This document shows positions 51,411-61,036 of a stretch of DNA of 64,000 nt, one piece after another. The position numbers were made by a program, and so were the translations under genes. Numbering within the stretch: position 1 is the stretch's first letter; each line of letters starts with the position of its first letter. Source of the DNA: an uncultured Flavobacteriaceae bacterium (GTDB lineage: Bacteria; Bacteroidota; Bacteroidia; Flavobacteriales; Flavobacteriaceae); assembly GCA_947495135.1 (NCBI GenBank), contig CANLXN010000002.1, positions 248,001-312,000 on the forward strand. The letters are read 5' to 3'. The notes beneath the pieces are model-generated. The model was not told the DNA's origin, ran no database searches, and saw only the letters and a program-made list of their open reading frames with translations.

Positions 51411-54260
51411 ATGAATACTTCTTCTTTTGCCCTTAGACATATTGGTCCTCGTAGAAGCGATCTTCCTAAAATGCTTGAAACCATTGGAGTTGACAGCATG
51501 GAACAGCTTATATTCGAGACAATTCCAAATGATATTCGCCTCAAAAAAGACATTGATCTTGACGTAGCAATGAGCGAGCAAGAATACTTGGATCACATCA
51601 ACGAACTCGCCTCAAAAAACAAAGTTTTTAAGAGTTTTATTGGGTTGGGATACCACAGGGCAAATACACCGCCGGTGATTCAAAGAAACATTCTAGAAAA
51701 TCCGGGATGGTATACCGCTTATACGCCCTATCAAGCAGAAATCGCTCAAGGTAGGTTAGAAGCCTTGCTTAACTACCAGACCATGATTACCGATCTAACC
51801 GGCATGGAACTGGCTAACGCTTCCCTCCTAGATGAAGCTACAGCCGCAGCAGAGGCAATGGCCTTACTATTTGCAACCCGAGAAAGAAGCCAAAAGAAAG
51901 AAGGGGTAGTAAAATTTTTCGTTTCTGAAGAAATTCTACCGCAAACACTTTCATTACTCGAAACCCGTTCAACTCCTCTTGGAATTGAATTAGTGATTGG
52001 AAATCATGAAGAGTTTGACTTCTCGACCTCCTTCTTTGGAGCAATTCTTCAATATCCTGGTAAAAGTGGAAAAGTATACGATTACAAAGCTTTTGTAGAA
52101 AATGCAAAAGCAGCGCAGATAAAAGTAGCTGTTGCCGCCGATATCTTGAGCCTTGTTCTATTAGAAGCACCTGGTAATTTTGGAGTTGACGTGGTAGTAG
52201 GAACTACCCAGCGCTTTGGAATTCCACTAGGGTACGGGGGACCGCATGCTGCTTTCTTCGCAACCAAAGAAGAGCACAAACGCAATATTCCAGGCAGAAT
52301 AATTGGAGTCACTAAAGATACCGATGGTAACCGTGCACTGCGTATGGCGCTGCAAACAAGAGAACAACACATAAAAAGAGATAAGGCAACTTCTAATATT
52401 TGTACTGCACAAGTATTATTAGCTGTAATGGCGGGTATGTACGCGGTATACCACGGACCTAATGGCCTTAAGGATATCGCGTCTAAAGTACATAATGCAG
52501 CCACCACACTGACAGATTCTTTGGAAAAACTAGGCCTCTATCAAGCCAATGCCAATTACTTTGACACCATTGCTATCAAAGCAGATATTTCTAAAGTAAA
52601 GGAAGTTTCAGAAAGAAACAACATCAATTTCTTCTATCCAGATTCAGAAACCGTATCTATTGCGGTAAATGAAACTACCAACTTAAAAGACATCAACACC
52701 ATTATTGCAATCTTTGCGGAGGCTACTGGAAAAGATGCCTTTGAGGTTTCGGAAATTTCAGAAGGAAATGCAATCCTAAATAGTGTTATTAGAACCTCTA
52801 ACTTCCTACAAAACGAAGTTTTCAATAGCCATCATAGCGAAACCCAACTAATGCGTTACATCAAAAAGTTGGAACGAAAAGATCTTGCTTTAAATCATTC
52901 TATGATCTCTTTAGGGTCATGCACAATGAAATTAAATGCAGCAGCAGAAATGCTCCCACTCAGCGACTCTCGCTGGGGAAATATGCATCCGTTTGTTCCC
53001 GTAGAGCAGGCTGAAGGATACCAATTCATGCTTAAAAAATTAGAAGATCAGCTTACTGAAATTACTGGTTTCGCTGGCACTTCGCTGCAACCAAATTCTG
53101 GTGCACAAGGAGAATATGCAGGTTTAATGGTTATTAGAGCATACCATGAATCACGCAACGACCATCACCGTAATATTTGCCTCATCCCTTCTTCTGCCCA
53201 TGGAACCAATCCAGCAAGTGCAGTTATGGCAGGAATGAAAGTGGTAGTTACTAAAGCGTCGGAAGACGGAAATATAGATGTAGATGATCTGCGTGCAAAA
53301 GCAATTGAGCACAAAGATAATCTTGCTGCATTGATGGTCACCTACCCTTCTACACACGGGGTATACGAATCTGCCATCAAAGAAATAACAGGCATTATTC
53401 ATGAATATGGAGGACAAGTTTACATGGACGGTGCCAATATGAATGCGCAAGTCGCCCTTACCAATCCAGGCGCAATTGGAGCAGATGTTTGTCATTTAAA
53501 CTTGCACAAAACTTTTGCCATTCCACATGGAGGAGGAGGCCCTGGTGTAGGTCCTATTTGCGTAGCCAAACAACTGGTTCCCTTTTTGCCGAATAACCCT
53601 GTTATTAAAACCGGGGGAGACAAAGCAATTTCTGCGATATCTGCAGCTCCGTGGGGTAGCGCTCTAGCTTGTCTTATTAGCTACGCATACATCTGTATGC
53701 TCGGCGAAAATGGCTTAAAGAAATCGACTGAATATGCTATTCTTAATGCAAACTATATCAAAGAACGCTTGAAAGGCTCTTTTGATGTGCTCTATGCAGG
53801 TGAAAGAGGTCGCGCAGCTCATGAAATGATCATCGATTGTCGCCCATTTAAGGAACAAGGAATTGAAGTAACAGATATTGCAAAGCGACTTATGGATTAC
53901 GGTTTTCATGCCCCTACCGTTTCTTTTCCAGTTGCGGGAACAATGATGATAGAACCTACCGAAAGTGAGAGCTTAGAAGAACTAGATCGCTTTTGTGACG
54001 CAATGATCTCAATTAGAAAAGAAATTGATTCCGCCTCGAGTGAAGATCCCAATAACATATTAAAAAATGCACCTCATACACAAGCAATGGTTACAAGTGA
54101 TGTTTGGGAATTTCCATACTCCAGAAAGCAAGCTGCATTCCCGCTGGAATATGTGGCCGATAATAAATTCTGGCCATCTGTGAGACGAGTAGACGACGCA
54201 TATGGAGATAGGAACCTAATATGTACATGTGAGCCAATAGAGGCATATATGGAAGCGTAG
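51411..54260 (+). CDS. gcvP: Glycine dehydrogenase (decarboxylating), P-protein of glycine cleavage
   Basis: 949-residue single-chain P-protein. N-terminal FALRHIGPRRSDLPKMLETIG, both halves present, and the pyridoxal-phosphate lysine at residue 700 in HLNLHKTFAIPHGGGGPG. It decarboxylates glycine and loads the aminomethyl group onto the H protein. The H and T genes are not in the window, which is usual for this family. Ends AYGDRNLICTCEP. Confidence 0.97.
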   Translation: MNTSSFALRHIGPRRSDLPKMLETIGVDSMEQLIFETIPNDIRLKKDIDLDVAMSEQEYLDHINELASKNKVFKSFIGLGYHRANTPPVIQRNILENPGWYTAYTPYQAEIAQGRLEALLNYQTMITDLTGMELANASLLDEATAAAEAMALLFATRERSQKKEGVVKFFVSEEILPQTLSLLETRSTPLGIELVIGNHEEFDFSTSFFGAILQYPGKSGKVYDYKAFVENAKAAQIKVAVAADILSLVLLEAPGNFGVDVVVGTTQRFGIPLGYGGPHAAFFATKEEHKRNIPGRIIGVTKDTDGNRALRMALQTREQHIKRDKATSNICTAQVLLAVMAGMYAVYHGPNGLKDIASKVHNAATTLTDSLEKLGLYQANANYFDTIAIKADISKVKEVSERNNINFFYPDSETVSIAVNETTNLKDINTIIAIFAEATGKDAFEVSEISEGNAILNSVIRTSNFLQNEVFNSHHSETQLMRYIKKLERKDLALNHSMISLGSCTMKLNAAAEMLPLSDSRWGNMHPFVPVEQAEGYQFMLKKLEDQLTEITGFAGTSLQPNSGAQGEYAGLMVIRAYHESRNDHHRNICLIPSSAHGTNPASAVMAGMKVVVTKASEDGNIDVDDLRAKAIEHKDNLAALMVTYPSTHGVYESAIKEITGIIHEYGGQVYMDGANMNAQVALTNPGAIGADVCHLNLHKTFAIPHGGGGPGVGPICVAKQLVPFLPNNPVIKTGGDKAISAISAAPWGSALACLISYAYICMLGENGLKKSTEYAILNANYIKERLKGSFDVLYAGERGRAAHEMIIDCRPFKEQGIEVTDIAKRLMDYGFHAPTVSFPVAGTMMIEPTESESLEELDRFCDAMISIRKEIDSASSEDPNNILKNAPHTQAMVTSDVWEFPYSRKQAAFPLEYVADNKFWPSVRRVDDAYGDRNLICTCEPIEAYMEA

Positions 54261-54292
54261 AAATGCGTTTTACGAAATTTTAGACACCAATT

Positions 54293-54329
54293 GAAGCCCA
54301 AAAATGCATTTTTATCATCTTAGGGCTTC
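54293..54329 (+). terminator. Possible terminator after gcvP
   Basis: GAAGCCC pairs with GGGCTTC around a 23-base loop that contains an inner AAAAATGCATTTTT palindrome. It lacks a strong T run, so support is moderate. Confidence 0.4.
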
Positions 54330-54425
54330 GTTGTTTGAAGAATATGCAACACCAAGACTTTTCCCAGCCTATTGTTCGGTTGGGTGGGTTCAAATTATTA
54401 CTTTTATAGAAAATTTTCAAAATAA

Positions 54426-55484
54426 ATGAATACGACAATAACGGGAATAGGCAGCTTTATCCCCAGTAAAGTAGCGCCTAATGCAGGATTTGAAAATCAT
54501 GATTTCTACAACGACGACGGATCGCCTTTTGGACATGAGAATACGGTGATCATTGAAAAATTTAAGGCTATTACGGGCATTTCAGAAAGGAGATACATCA
54601 AGGATAACTTAGTGACCTCCGAAATCGCCCATATTGCAGCCGAAAAAGCAATTGTGGAAGCGGGAATTGACAGAGAGACTTTAGATTATATCATTGTGGC
54701 GCATAACTACGGCGATGTGAAACACAATACCCAACAGAGTGACACCGTACCTAGTTTGGGTTCGAGAGTAAAACACTTACTCAAAATAAAAAATCCGCGC
54801 TGCGTAGCTTATGATATTATGTTTGGCTGTCCAGGATGGATTGAAGGAATGATTCAAGCCCATGCATACCTGAAATCGGGTATGGCAAAAAAATGTTTAG
54901 TCATTGGAGCTGAAGCATTATCTAGAGTTGTAGATCCGCACGATAGAGATTCCATGATCTATAGCGATGGTGCAGGCGCAGCAGTAGTTGAAGCTAGAGA
55001 AGGTAATTCGGGAATTTTAACTCATTCTAGTGCAACCTACACTTACGATGAAGCTCATTTCATATATTTTGGAGAATCCAACAAGCAAGAAATGAATGAT
55101 GCCAGAAAGTATATCAAAATGTACGGCAGAAAAATTTATGAATTTGCGCTCTCCAACGTCCCACTGGCCATGAAAGAATGCCTAGATGAAAGTGGCGTTC
55201 ACATAGACGAATTGAAAAAAGTCTTTATACATCAGGCCAATGAAAAGATGGACGAGGCTATCATTAAACGGTTTTACAAACTTTATGGCAAAACTCCACC
55301 AGAAAAGGTAATGCCAATGACCATTGACAAACTGGGGAACTCTAGCGTAGCGACGGTGCCAACCGTATTCGACCTAGTTTCGAAAGGAGAATTAAAAGGA
55401 CATGAAGTGAATGCAGGCGATGTGGTTATTTTTGCAAGTGTTGGAGCCGGAATGAACATCAATGCTATTGTTTACAGAATGTAA
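54426..55484 (+). CDS. 3-oxoacyl-ACP synthase III-family protein (FabH-like)
   Basis: 352-residue thiolase-fold condensing enzyme. The catalytic Cys135 is in YDIMFGCPGWIEGM, His in VFIHQANEKMDE and Asn in IDKLGNSSVATVP, so the triad is complete. It lacks the typical FabH length and environment: it heads a three-gene unit with a methyltransferase and a glycosyltransferase rather than fatty-acid genes. The product is probably a modified acyl chain for a lipid or secondary metabolite; the substrate is unknown. Confidence 0.85.
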   Translation: MNTTITGIGSFIPSKVAPNAGFENHDFYNDDGSPFGHENTVIIEKFKAITGISERRYIKDNLVTSEIAHIAAEKAIVEAGIDRETLDYIIVAHNYGDVKHNTQQSDTVPSLGSRVKHLLKIKNPRCVAYDIMFGCPGWIEGMIQAHAYLKSGMAKKCLVIGAEALSRVVDPHDRDSMIYSDGAGAAVVEAREGNSGILTHSSATYTYDEAHFIYFGESNKQEMNDARKYIKMYGRKIYEFALSNVPLAMKECLDESGVHIDELKKVFIHQANEKMDEAIIKRFYKLYGKTPPEKVMPMTIDKLGNSSVATVPTVFDLVSKGELKGHEVNAGDVVIFASVGAGMNINAIVYRM

Positions 55485-55486
55485 CT

Positions 55487-56008
55487 ATGTACGACGGAAA
55501 AACGGTTAAAAAGAGGTACAAACACACGCTCCAATTTTTAAAAAGCAGCATTTCCAAAGAAGAGTCTATTTTAGATTTAGGAGTTGCCAACCCTTTTTCT
55601 GAAATGATGATTTCCAAAGGGTTTAACGTGACCAATACAAAAGGAGAAGATCTAGATCTGGATACGAGTGCCGTAACATCGGAAGGGTATGATGTGGTGA
55701 CTGCCTTTGAAATTTTTGAACACTTGGTGTCTCCCTTTAATGTTCTCAATGATATAAAAGCAAAAAAATTAGTAGCATCTGTACCACTTAAATTATGGTT
55801 TGCATCCGCATATCAAAGTAAAACAGACGAGCGAGACAGACATTATCATGAATTTGAAGACTGGCAGTTTGATTGGCTGCTGGAAAAAGCAGGATGGAGA
55901 ATTAAAAAGAGAGAAAAGTTTACAAATCCTGTTAGAAAAATTGGAATCCGACCTATTTTGAGAAGATTTACACCGCGTTACTATATTATTTATGCCGAAC
56001 GTGTTTAA
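55487..56008 (+). CDS. SAM-dependent methyltransferase (class I)
   Basis: 173 residues. A SAM-binding region is ILDLGVANPFSEMM near residues 26-39, with TAFEIFEHLVSPFNVL at the motif III position, typical of class I methyltransferases of the Methyltransf_11/23 group. The motif I glycines are partly replaced (DLGVANP). Two bases after the ketoacyl synthase gene and overlapping the glycosyltransferase start (TAATG), so it acts in the same pathway. Confidence 0.78.
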   Translation: MYDGKTVKKRYKHTLQFLKSSISKEESILDLGVANPFSEMMISKGFNVTNTKGEDLDLDTSAVTSEGYDVVTAFEIFEHLVSPFNVLNDIKAKKLVASVPLKLWFASAYQSKTDERDRHYHEFEDWQFDWLLEKAGWRIKKREKFTNPVRKIGIRPILRRFTPRYYIIYAERV

Positions 56009-56847
56009 TGAACTTCTATATCGTCATACCCGCCCATAATGAAGAACGGTATCTACGGCAAACACTCGCCTCACTAACGGCACAAACCCTTTCCGCAAAA
56101 AAGATTGTTGTAGTAAACGATCACTCTACTGATGGGACCCAAGCAATCATCGATACATTTAGTGCCGCTCATTCAAATATTTTATCGGTTGCCATTTCTT
56201 CAGAAGAAAATCACGCCCCTGGAAGTAAAGTAATTAATGCCTTCTATAAAGGCTTAGAACTTTTAGACAATCACTTTGACATCATCTGTAAGTTTGATGC
56301 AGATCTAATTTTCCCAACAAATTATTTAGAGAAAATTTCCGAAGTATTTTCAGAAAACCCTCAATGTGGAATGGCTGGTGGTTTCTGTTATATAGAAAAG
56401 GATGACACCTGGGTGCTGGAAAATTTAACTAATCAAGATCACATCCGAGGTGCTCTGAAAGCCTATCGAAAAGAATGCTTTACGCAAATTGGTGGACTAA
56501 AACCAACCATGGGATGGGATACAGTAGACGAATTGTTAGCGCAATACCACCAATGGGAGGTTATCACTTGTTCGAACCTGCAAGTGAAACATCTTAAACC
56601 AACGGGAAAAATTTACAGCAAAAAAGCAAAATTAAAACAAGGACAAGCATTTAAAAAGATAAGGTATGGACTTTTGCTTACCCTTATTGCTTCGGCGAAA
56701 CTTGCTATCAAGAAGAAAAATCTGTTTTACTTCTGGAATTGTATACAAGGCTATTTCAGTATAAAAAATGAATATATTGTATCTGTAGAAGAAGGGCGTT
56801 TTATTCGTAAACTACGATGGTCAAACATCAAAAAAAAACTATTTTAA
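56008..56847 (+). CDS. Glycosyltransferase family 2 protein
   Basis: 279 residues with the GT-A fold: N-terminal YIVIPAHNEERYLRQTLASL, VVVNDHSTDGT, and the DxD-type motif in ICKFDADLIFP, followed by GGLKPTMGWDTVDELL as acceptor-side region. No membrane segment is certain. It would transfer a sugar onto a product of the upstream condensing and methylating enzymes, or onto an envelope glycan. Confidence 0.87.
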   Translation: MNFYIVIPAHNEERYLRQTLASLTAQTLSAKKIVVVNDHSTDGTQAIIDTFSAAHSNILSVAISSEENHAPGSKVINAFYKGLELLDNHFDIICKFDADLIFPTNYLEKISEVFSENPQCGMAGGFCYIEKDDTWVLENLTNQDHIRGALKAYRKECFTQIGGLKPTMGWDTVDELLAQYHQWEVITCSNLQVKHLKPTGKIYSKKAKLKQGQAFKKIRYGLLLTLIASAKLAIKKKNLFYFWNCIQGYFSIKNEYIVSVEEGRFIRKLRWSNIKKKLF

Positions 56848-56921
56848 GATTATAACTTTGTCTTAACTCAAACTGCCTTTTCACATGATTACTTTTACAC
56901 TTTAAACGAACGCTACGCTTT

Positions 56922-58007
56922 ATGAAATTTTCCATACCAATTTTAGTTCTTTGCACTATTCTTTCATCCTGTGGAGTTAAGCAAGATGTTTCCATGCAAG
57001 GAACTGAGAACAAAAAAAAACCTAAGAACATCATATTACTTATTGGAGATGGAACAGGTTTGAGTCAGGTTTCTGCAAGCCATTTTTATAATGAAGAACC
57101 ATCAAATTATGATAAATTTCCTGTAATTGGTCTTATTAAAACCTCCTCCGCGGAAGAATTAATTACAGATTCGGCCGCTGGCGCCACTGCTTTTGCTTCG
57201 GGAATAAAGACTTATAACGGAGCCATTGGAGTTACAACTGACACAACCGCCGTTGAGACAATTATCGAGCAGGTTTCTAAGAGAGGATTGAGTACAGGTT
57301 TGGTTGCAACCTCTTCTATTACCCACGCCACCCCTGCTTGTTTTTATGCCCACGTTCCTCAGCGAAAAATGGCGGAAGAAATAGCAGTCTTCTTAGTTGA
57401 ATCTGATGTAGACTTTTTCGCCGGAGGTGGTTTAAATTATTTTGCGAAAAGAGCAGACAATAGAAACCTTATCGCAGAATTAGAGGAAAAAGGTTTTGCA
57501 ATAGACACGTCTAATCTATCCAGCATTCCAACTACCTCTAAACAAGGTTTTTTGTTAGCGAATGACGGAATGCCCAAGATATTAGATGGTAGGGGGGACT
57601 TTCTTCCAGAAGCCACTCGTTTGGCGTTAGAGCAACTCTCAAAAAATGAAGAGGGCTTTTTTCTGATGATAGAAGGTTCTCAAGTAGATTGGGGAGGACA
57701 TGCGAACGATGCAGACTATCTTATTAGTGAATTAATCGACTTCGACAAAACCATTGGAGTAGCACTAGATTTTGCAAAAACAAATGGAGAGACACTAGTG
57801 GTCGCAACAGCAGATCATGAAACAGGTGGTTTCACTTTGGGCCGCGAAGGCGACAACTACAAAAAAATAAAACCTATTTTTTCAACCAACGGACACTCCG
57901 CCACCATGGTCCCTGTTTTTGCCGAAGGACCAGGCTCCTATCTATTTGGCGGTGTATATGAGAACACTGGAATTTTTACTAAAATGATACAATTGCTTTC
58001 GAAATAG
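56922..58007 (+). CDS. Alkaline phosphatase lipoprotein
   Basis: 361 residues with lipobox LSSC (Cys near 16). LLIGDGTGLSQVSASHFYN carries the first metal-binding Asp; the phospho-seryl residue is in ITDSAAGATAFASG; and later metal ligands include SQVDWGGHANDADY, VATADHETGGF and NGHSATMVPVF. It releases phosphate from phosphomonoesters at the outer membrane. Not in an operon with its neighbours. Confidence 0.92.
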   Translation: MKFSIPILVLCTILSSCGVKQDVSMQGTENKKKPKNIILLIGDGTGLSQVSASHFYNEEPSNYDKFPVIGLIKTSSAEELITDSAAGATAFASGIKTYNGAIGVTTDTTAVETIIEQVSKRGLSTGLVATSSITHATPACFYAHVPQRKMAEEIAVFLVESDVDFFAGGGLNYFAKRADNRNLIAELEEKGFAIDTSNLSSIPTTSKQGFLLANDGMPKILDGRGDFLPEATRLALEQLSKNEEGFFLMIEGSQVDWGGHANDADYLISELIDFDKTIGVALDFAKTNGETLVVATADHETGGFTLGREGDNYKKIKPIFSTNGHSATMVPVFAEGPGSYLFGGVYENTGIFTKMIQLLSK

Positions 58008-58044
58008 CCCACTATAATCATTTAGTTTCTCAATTCAGAAAGCT

Positions 58045-58052
58045 TAATTTTG
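58045..58052 (+). promoter_or_regulatory. -7 promoter box of the MlaE-like permease gene
   Basis: TAATTTTG, exact TAnnTTTG, 25 bases before the ATG at 58078. Confidence 0.4.
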
Positions 58053-58077
58053 CTACCTTAGCCCTAGAAAATTAAAG

Positions 58078-58818
58078 ATGAAGTACATTAGCGATATTGG
58101 ATCCTACTTTTTAATGCTTAGAACGGTATTTAGTCGTCCTACTAAGGGTTCTGTTATTTATGAACTTATCCTAAAAGAAATAGATGAGCTGGTTATTAAT
58201 TCTCTTGGAATAGTTGCATTTATCTCCTTTTTCGTTGGCGGTGTGGTTGCTATCCAGACAGCACTAAATATTGACAATCCGTTGATACCTGAATACCTTG
58301 TTGGATTCGCAACCAGACAATCCATACTCTTGGAATTTGCTCCAACGTTCATTTCAATTATTATGGCTGGTAAAATGGGCTCATTTATAACCTCCAGTAT
58401 AGGGTCCATGCGTGTAACAGAGCAAATTGATGCCTTGGAAGTAATGGGAATTAACTCCCTCAACTATTTAGTTTTTCCAAAAATTATTGCGCTTTTGTTT
58501 TATCCGTTTGTCATTGCCATTGCTATGTTCCTAGGTATTTTAGGAGGTTGGGTAGCTGGAGTCCAAGGTGGGTTCACCTCTTCTGAAGCCTTTGTAAACG
58601 GACTACAAATAGACTTTATTCCTTTTCACATAGTATATGCCTTTATAAAAACAAGTGTCTTTGCGTTTATCCTAGCTACCGTCCCATCATGGCAAGGGTT
58701 TTATATGAAAGGAGGAGCCTTGGAAGTAGGGAAAGCAAGCACCAACTCCTTTGTATGGACCAGCGTGCTTATTATATTAACTAATTACATTATAACCACC
58801 CTATTGCTCGGCTCATGA
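58078..58818 (+). CDS. MlaE-type ABC transporter permease
   Basis: 246 residues, five or six membrane helices, MlaE family of lipid-trafficking ABC systems (FVGGVVAIQTALNI, GKMGSFITSSIGSMRVTEQIDALEVMGINSLNYLVFPK). It would move phospholipids between the inner membrane and a periplasmic MCE protein. The MCE (MlaD-like) gene is not in this window. Its stop overlaps the ATPase ATG. Confidence 0.9.
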   Translation: MKYISDIGSYFLMLRTVFSRPTKGSVIYELILKEIDELVINSLGIVAFISFFVGGVVAIQTALNIDNPLIPEYLVGFATRQSILLEFAPTFISIIMAGKMGSFITSSIGSMRVTEQIDALEVMGINSLNYLVFPKIIALLFYPFVIAIAMFLGILGGWVAGVQGGFTSSEAFVNGLQIDFIPFHIVYAFIKTSVFAFILATVPSWQGFYMKGGALEVGKASTNSFVWTSVLIILTNYIITTLLLGS

Positions 58819-59579
58819 TAAAAGTAATAGAAATACATAAAAGCTTTGGCGAGGAACACATCCTTAAAGGAATTTCCACCACCTTCGATAAGGGAAAGAC
58901 CAACCTCATTATTGGACAAAGTGGTAGTGGAAAAACGGTTTTCCTCAAATGCCTTCTAGGTTTATTTGAAGCCGAAAAAGGAAAGATTGTATTCGAAAAC
59001 AAGGCCATTCAGGATATGAATCCTGACGAGAAACGAGATTTAAGAGAAGACATGGGAATGGTATTTCAGGGAAGCGCTTTGTTCGACTCTATGAATATAG
59101 AAGACAACGTAATGTTCCCCTTACGGATGTTTGGCAAGCGAAAAAAAAGCGACATGTTAGATCGTGTTAACCAAGTACTATCACGTGTTAATTTAGAAAA
59201 TGCCAATAAAAAATTTCCTTCTGAGATATCTGGAGGAATGCAAAAAAGGGTTGCTATTGCCCGAGCTATTGTAAACAACCCTAAGTACTTATTTTGTGAT
59301 GAACCTAATTCTGGTTTAGACCCAAGAACGGCTATCTTAATTGATAACCTTATTCAAGAAATCACAAGAGAATACGACATCACCACTGTGATTAATACTC
59401 ATGACATGAATTCTGTTATGGAAATTGGTGAGAAGATCGTATTTCTCCAAAAGGGAAACCTAGCTTGGCAAGGAAATAATGATGAAATATTTAAAACCGA
59501 TAATAAAGACGTAACAGACTTTGTTTATTCCTCAGATCTTTTTAAGAAAATTAGAGATATCCAGAATCTAGATCAATAG
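58815..59579 (+). CDS. MlaF-type ABC transporter ATP-binding protein
   Basis: 254 residues. Walker A GQSGSGKTVFLK, signature SGGMQKRVAIARAI and Walker B LFCDEPNSGLDPR are complete, with the His switch in VINTHDMNSV. ATPase of the lipid-trafficking permease encoded just before it (ATGA overlap). Convergent with the DUF389 gene, four bases apart. Confidence 0.93.
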   Translation: MIKVIEIHKSFGEEHILKGISTTFDKGKTNLIIGQSGSGKTVFLKCLLGLFEAEKGKIVFENKAIQDMNPDEKRDLREDMGMVFQGSALFDSMNIEDNVMFPLRMFGKRKKSDMLDRVNQVLSRVNLENANKKFPSEISGGMQKRVAIARAIVNNPKYLFCDEPNSGLDPRTAILIDNLIQEITREYDITTVINTHDMNSVMEIGEKIVFLQKGNLAWQGNNDEIFKTDNKDVTDFVYSSDLFKKIRDIQNLDQ

Positions 59580-59583
59580 CCTA

Positions 59584-60993
59584 TTATTTTATTATCAGGG
59601 TATCGGCTTTTAGCTTAAACTTAATCCATTCAGCCAAAATCTTATTGCTTTCAGCTCTTTCCTTTCGGTTGAGGCTCTTATCCCAAATAACAGTGACTGT
59701 TGGCAATGTATCGATCTTACTAAAATTATTAGTTACTGTTTCAGCATAACTTATAGAAGTTAGAAAAGGATACACCAACTTCGCCTCATTACTAAGTGCT
59801 TCGAAAGTAACTTTCTCGTTAATTCTGAGACGAGCAACTTCATTTTCAAGGAAGCGTATGCGTTCATCTTTGTCTCTAATTGCAGTTTCATTCTTTACGT
59901 ATAACTCTTCCAAAATATCTGCTTTTAGATCCCCGGATATTTGTGCGGCAAGCTCACCACTTCTATCGGTTCCCTGATAGATTCTTAGATTGCAATCTTC
60001 TAATTTCTGAGTTTCCTTTAGCTGGCTAACCCATTCGTTAATTACGGGCTGAGGCACCGGATTTCCAATAAGGTAAATATCAATGTTTTTGGTGGTGTAA
60101 TCTTGCGTAAATTTAACTACTTCGGCGCCATCATATTTAATGACAGTTTTCACAAAGTCCATTGTTTTAGTTTCAAAGACTTGCTCCCTTAGCAGATTAA
60201 CAAACAAATAGATACTAGGAACAATAACAATTAAAGCAATAACAGATGCTAATTGCGCGATCCTTTTTCTCCTCTTCGAATTAGCATACCGAACCATCGG
60301 GAAACGGAGAATCTTTGCCACGATAAAAGTAGATAACGCGATAAAAACGGCATTAATAGAGAATAGATAAAGTGCGCCTCCTGCATACCCCATATTGCCT
60401 ATAGCGAGACCGTAACCTACGGTACATAACGGCGGCATCAAGGCAGTAGCGATCGCAACTCCAAAAATTACACTAGCAATAGTTCCTTTCTTGGTTTTTG
60501 CCACGATAAGTGCTAATCCACCAAAAATAGCAACTAAGACATCTAATATGGTCGGATATGTTCTGGCTAGTAATTCTGGTGTTTCCTGAGTGAGTGGAGA
60601 TACTGTAAAATACAAGTAAGCTGTTAGAATACTCAAGAACATCATTACTCCAAGATTAATCAAGGATCTCCGCAACATTTCAACATCGTTGATACCCACC
60701 GAAAGGCCTATCCCAACAATAGGTCCCATTAATGGTGAAATTAACATGGCTCCAATTACAACTGCAGTACTACTAACATTTAGGCCAATAGAGGCAACAA
60801 AAATTGAAAATATAAGAATCCAAGCATTGTGACCGCGAAACGAAATATCACCCTTCACAGCAGAAATGGTAGAATCCCGATCTGTATCTTTATGAATATC
60901 GAAAAGACCCGTTAGAAATTCGCGCACTGCCTGAAATGTAGACAGCTTTACTTTATCAAATTGTTCTTCTTCCTTCTGTTCGTTGGTATTCAT
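59584..60993 (-). CDS. DUF389 (TIGR00341-like) membrane protein with extended C-terminus
   Basis: 469 residues: DUF389 region with about six helices (residues 50-255, VVIGAMLISPLMGPIVGIGLSVG, LMPPLCTVGYGLAIGN), then about 210 residues outside the domain that look periplasmic and include a coiled-coil stretch (ELYVKNETAIRDKDERIRFLENEVARL). The long tail is not in the basic DUF389 proteins. A transport or stress role is plausible but unknown. Downstream end of the minus-strand cluster from the SDR gene. Confidence 0.82.
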   Translation of the reverse strand: MNTNEQKEEEQFDKVKLSTFQAVREFLTGLFDIHKDTDRDSTISAVKGDISFRGHNAWILIFSIFVASIGLNVSSTAVVIGAMLISPLMGPIVGIGLSVGINDVEMLRRSLINLGVMMFLSILTAYLYFTVSPLTQETPELLARTYPTILDVLVAIFGGLALIVAKTKKGTIASVIFGVAIATALMPPLCTVGYGLAIGNMGYAGGALYLFSINAVFIALSTFIVAKILRFPMVRYANSKRRKRIAQLASVIALIVIVPSIYLFVNLLREQVFETKTMDFVKTVIKYDGAEVVKFTQDYTTKNIDIYLIGNPVPQPVINEWVSQLKETQKLEDCNLRIYQGTDRSGELAAQISGDLKADILEELYVKNETAIRDKDERIRFLENEVARLRINEKVTFEALSNEAKLVYPFLTSISYAETVTNNFSKIDTLPTVTVIWDKSLNRKERAESNKILAEWIKFKLKADTLIIK

Positions 60994-61036
60994 TGCTATA
61001 GACTTAACAAGTTAATTGTAAGTAAAAAACAGTAAT

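Noticed and set aside
52082-52507. 141-codon minus-strand frame inside gcvP
   Set aside because: Overlaps essential P-protein sequence on the other strand and has no independent signal.
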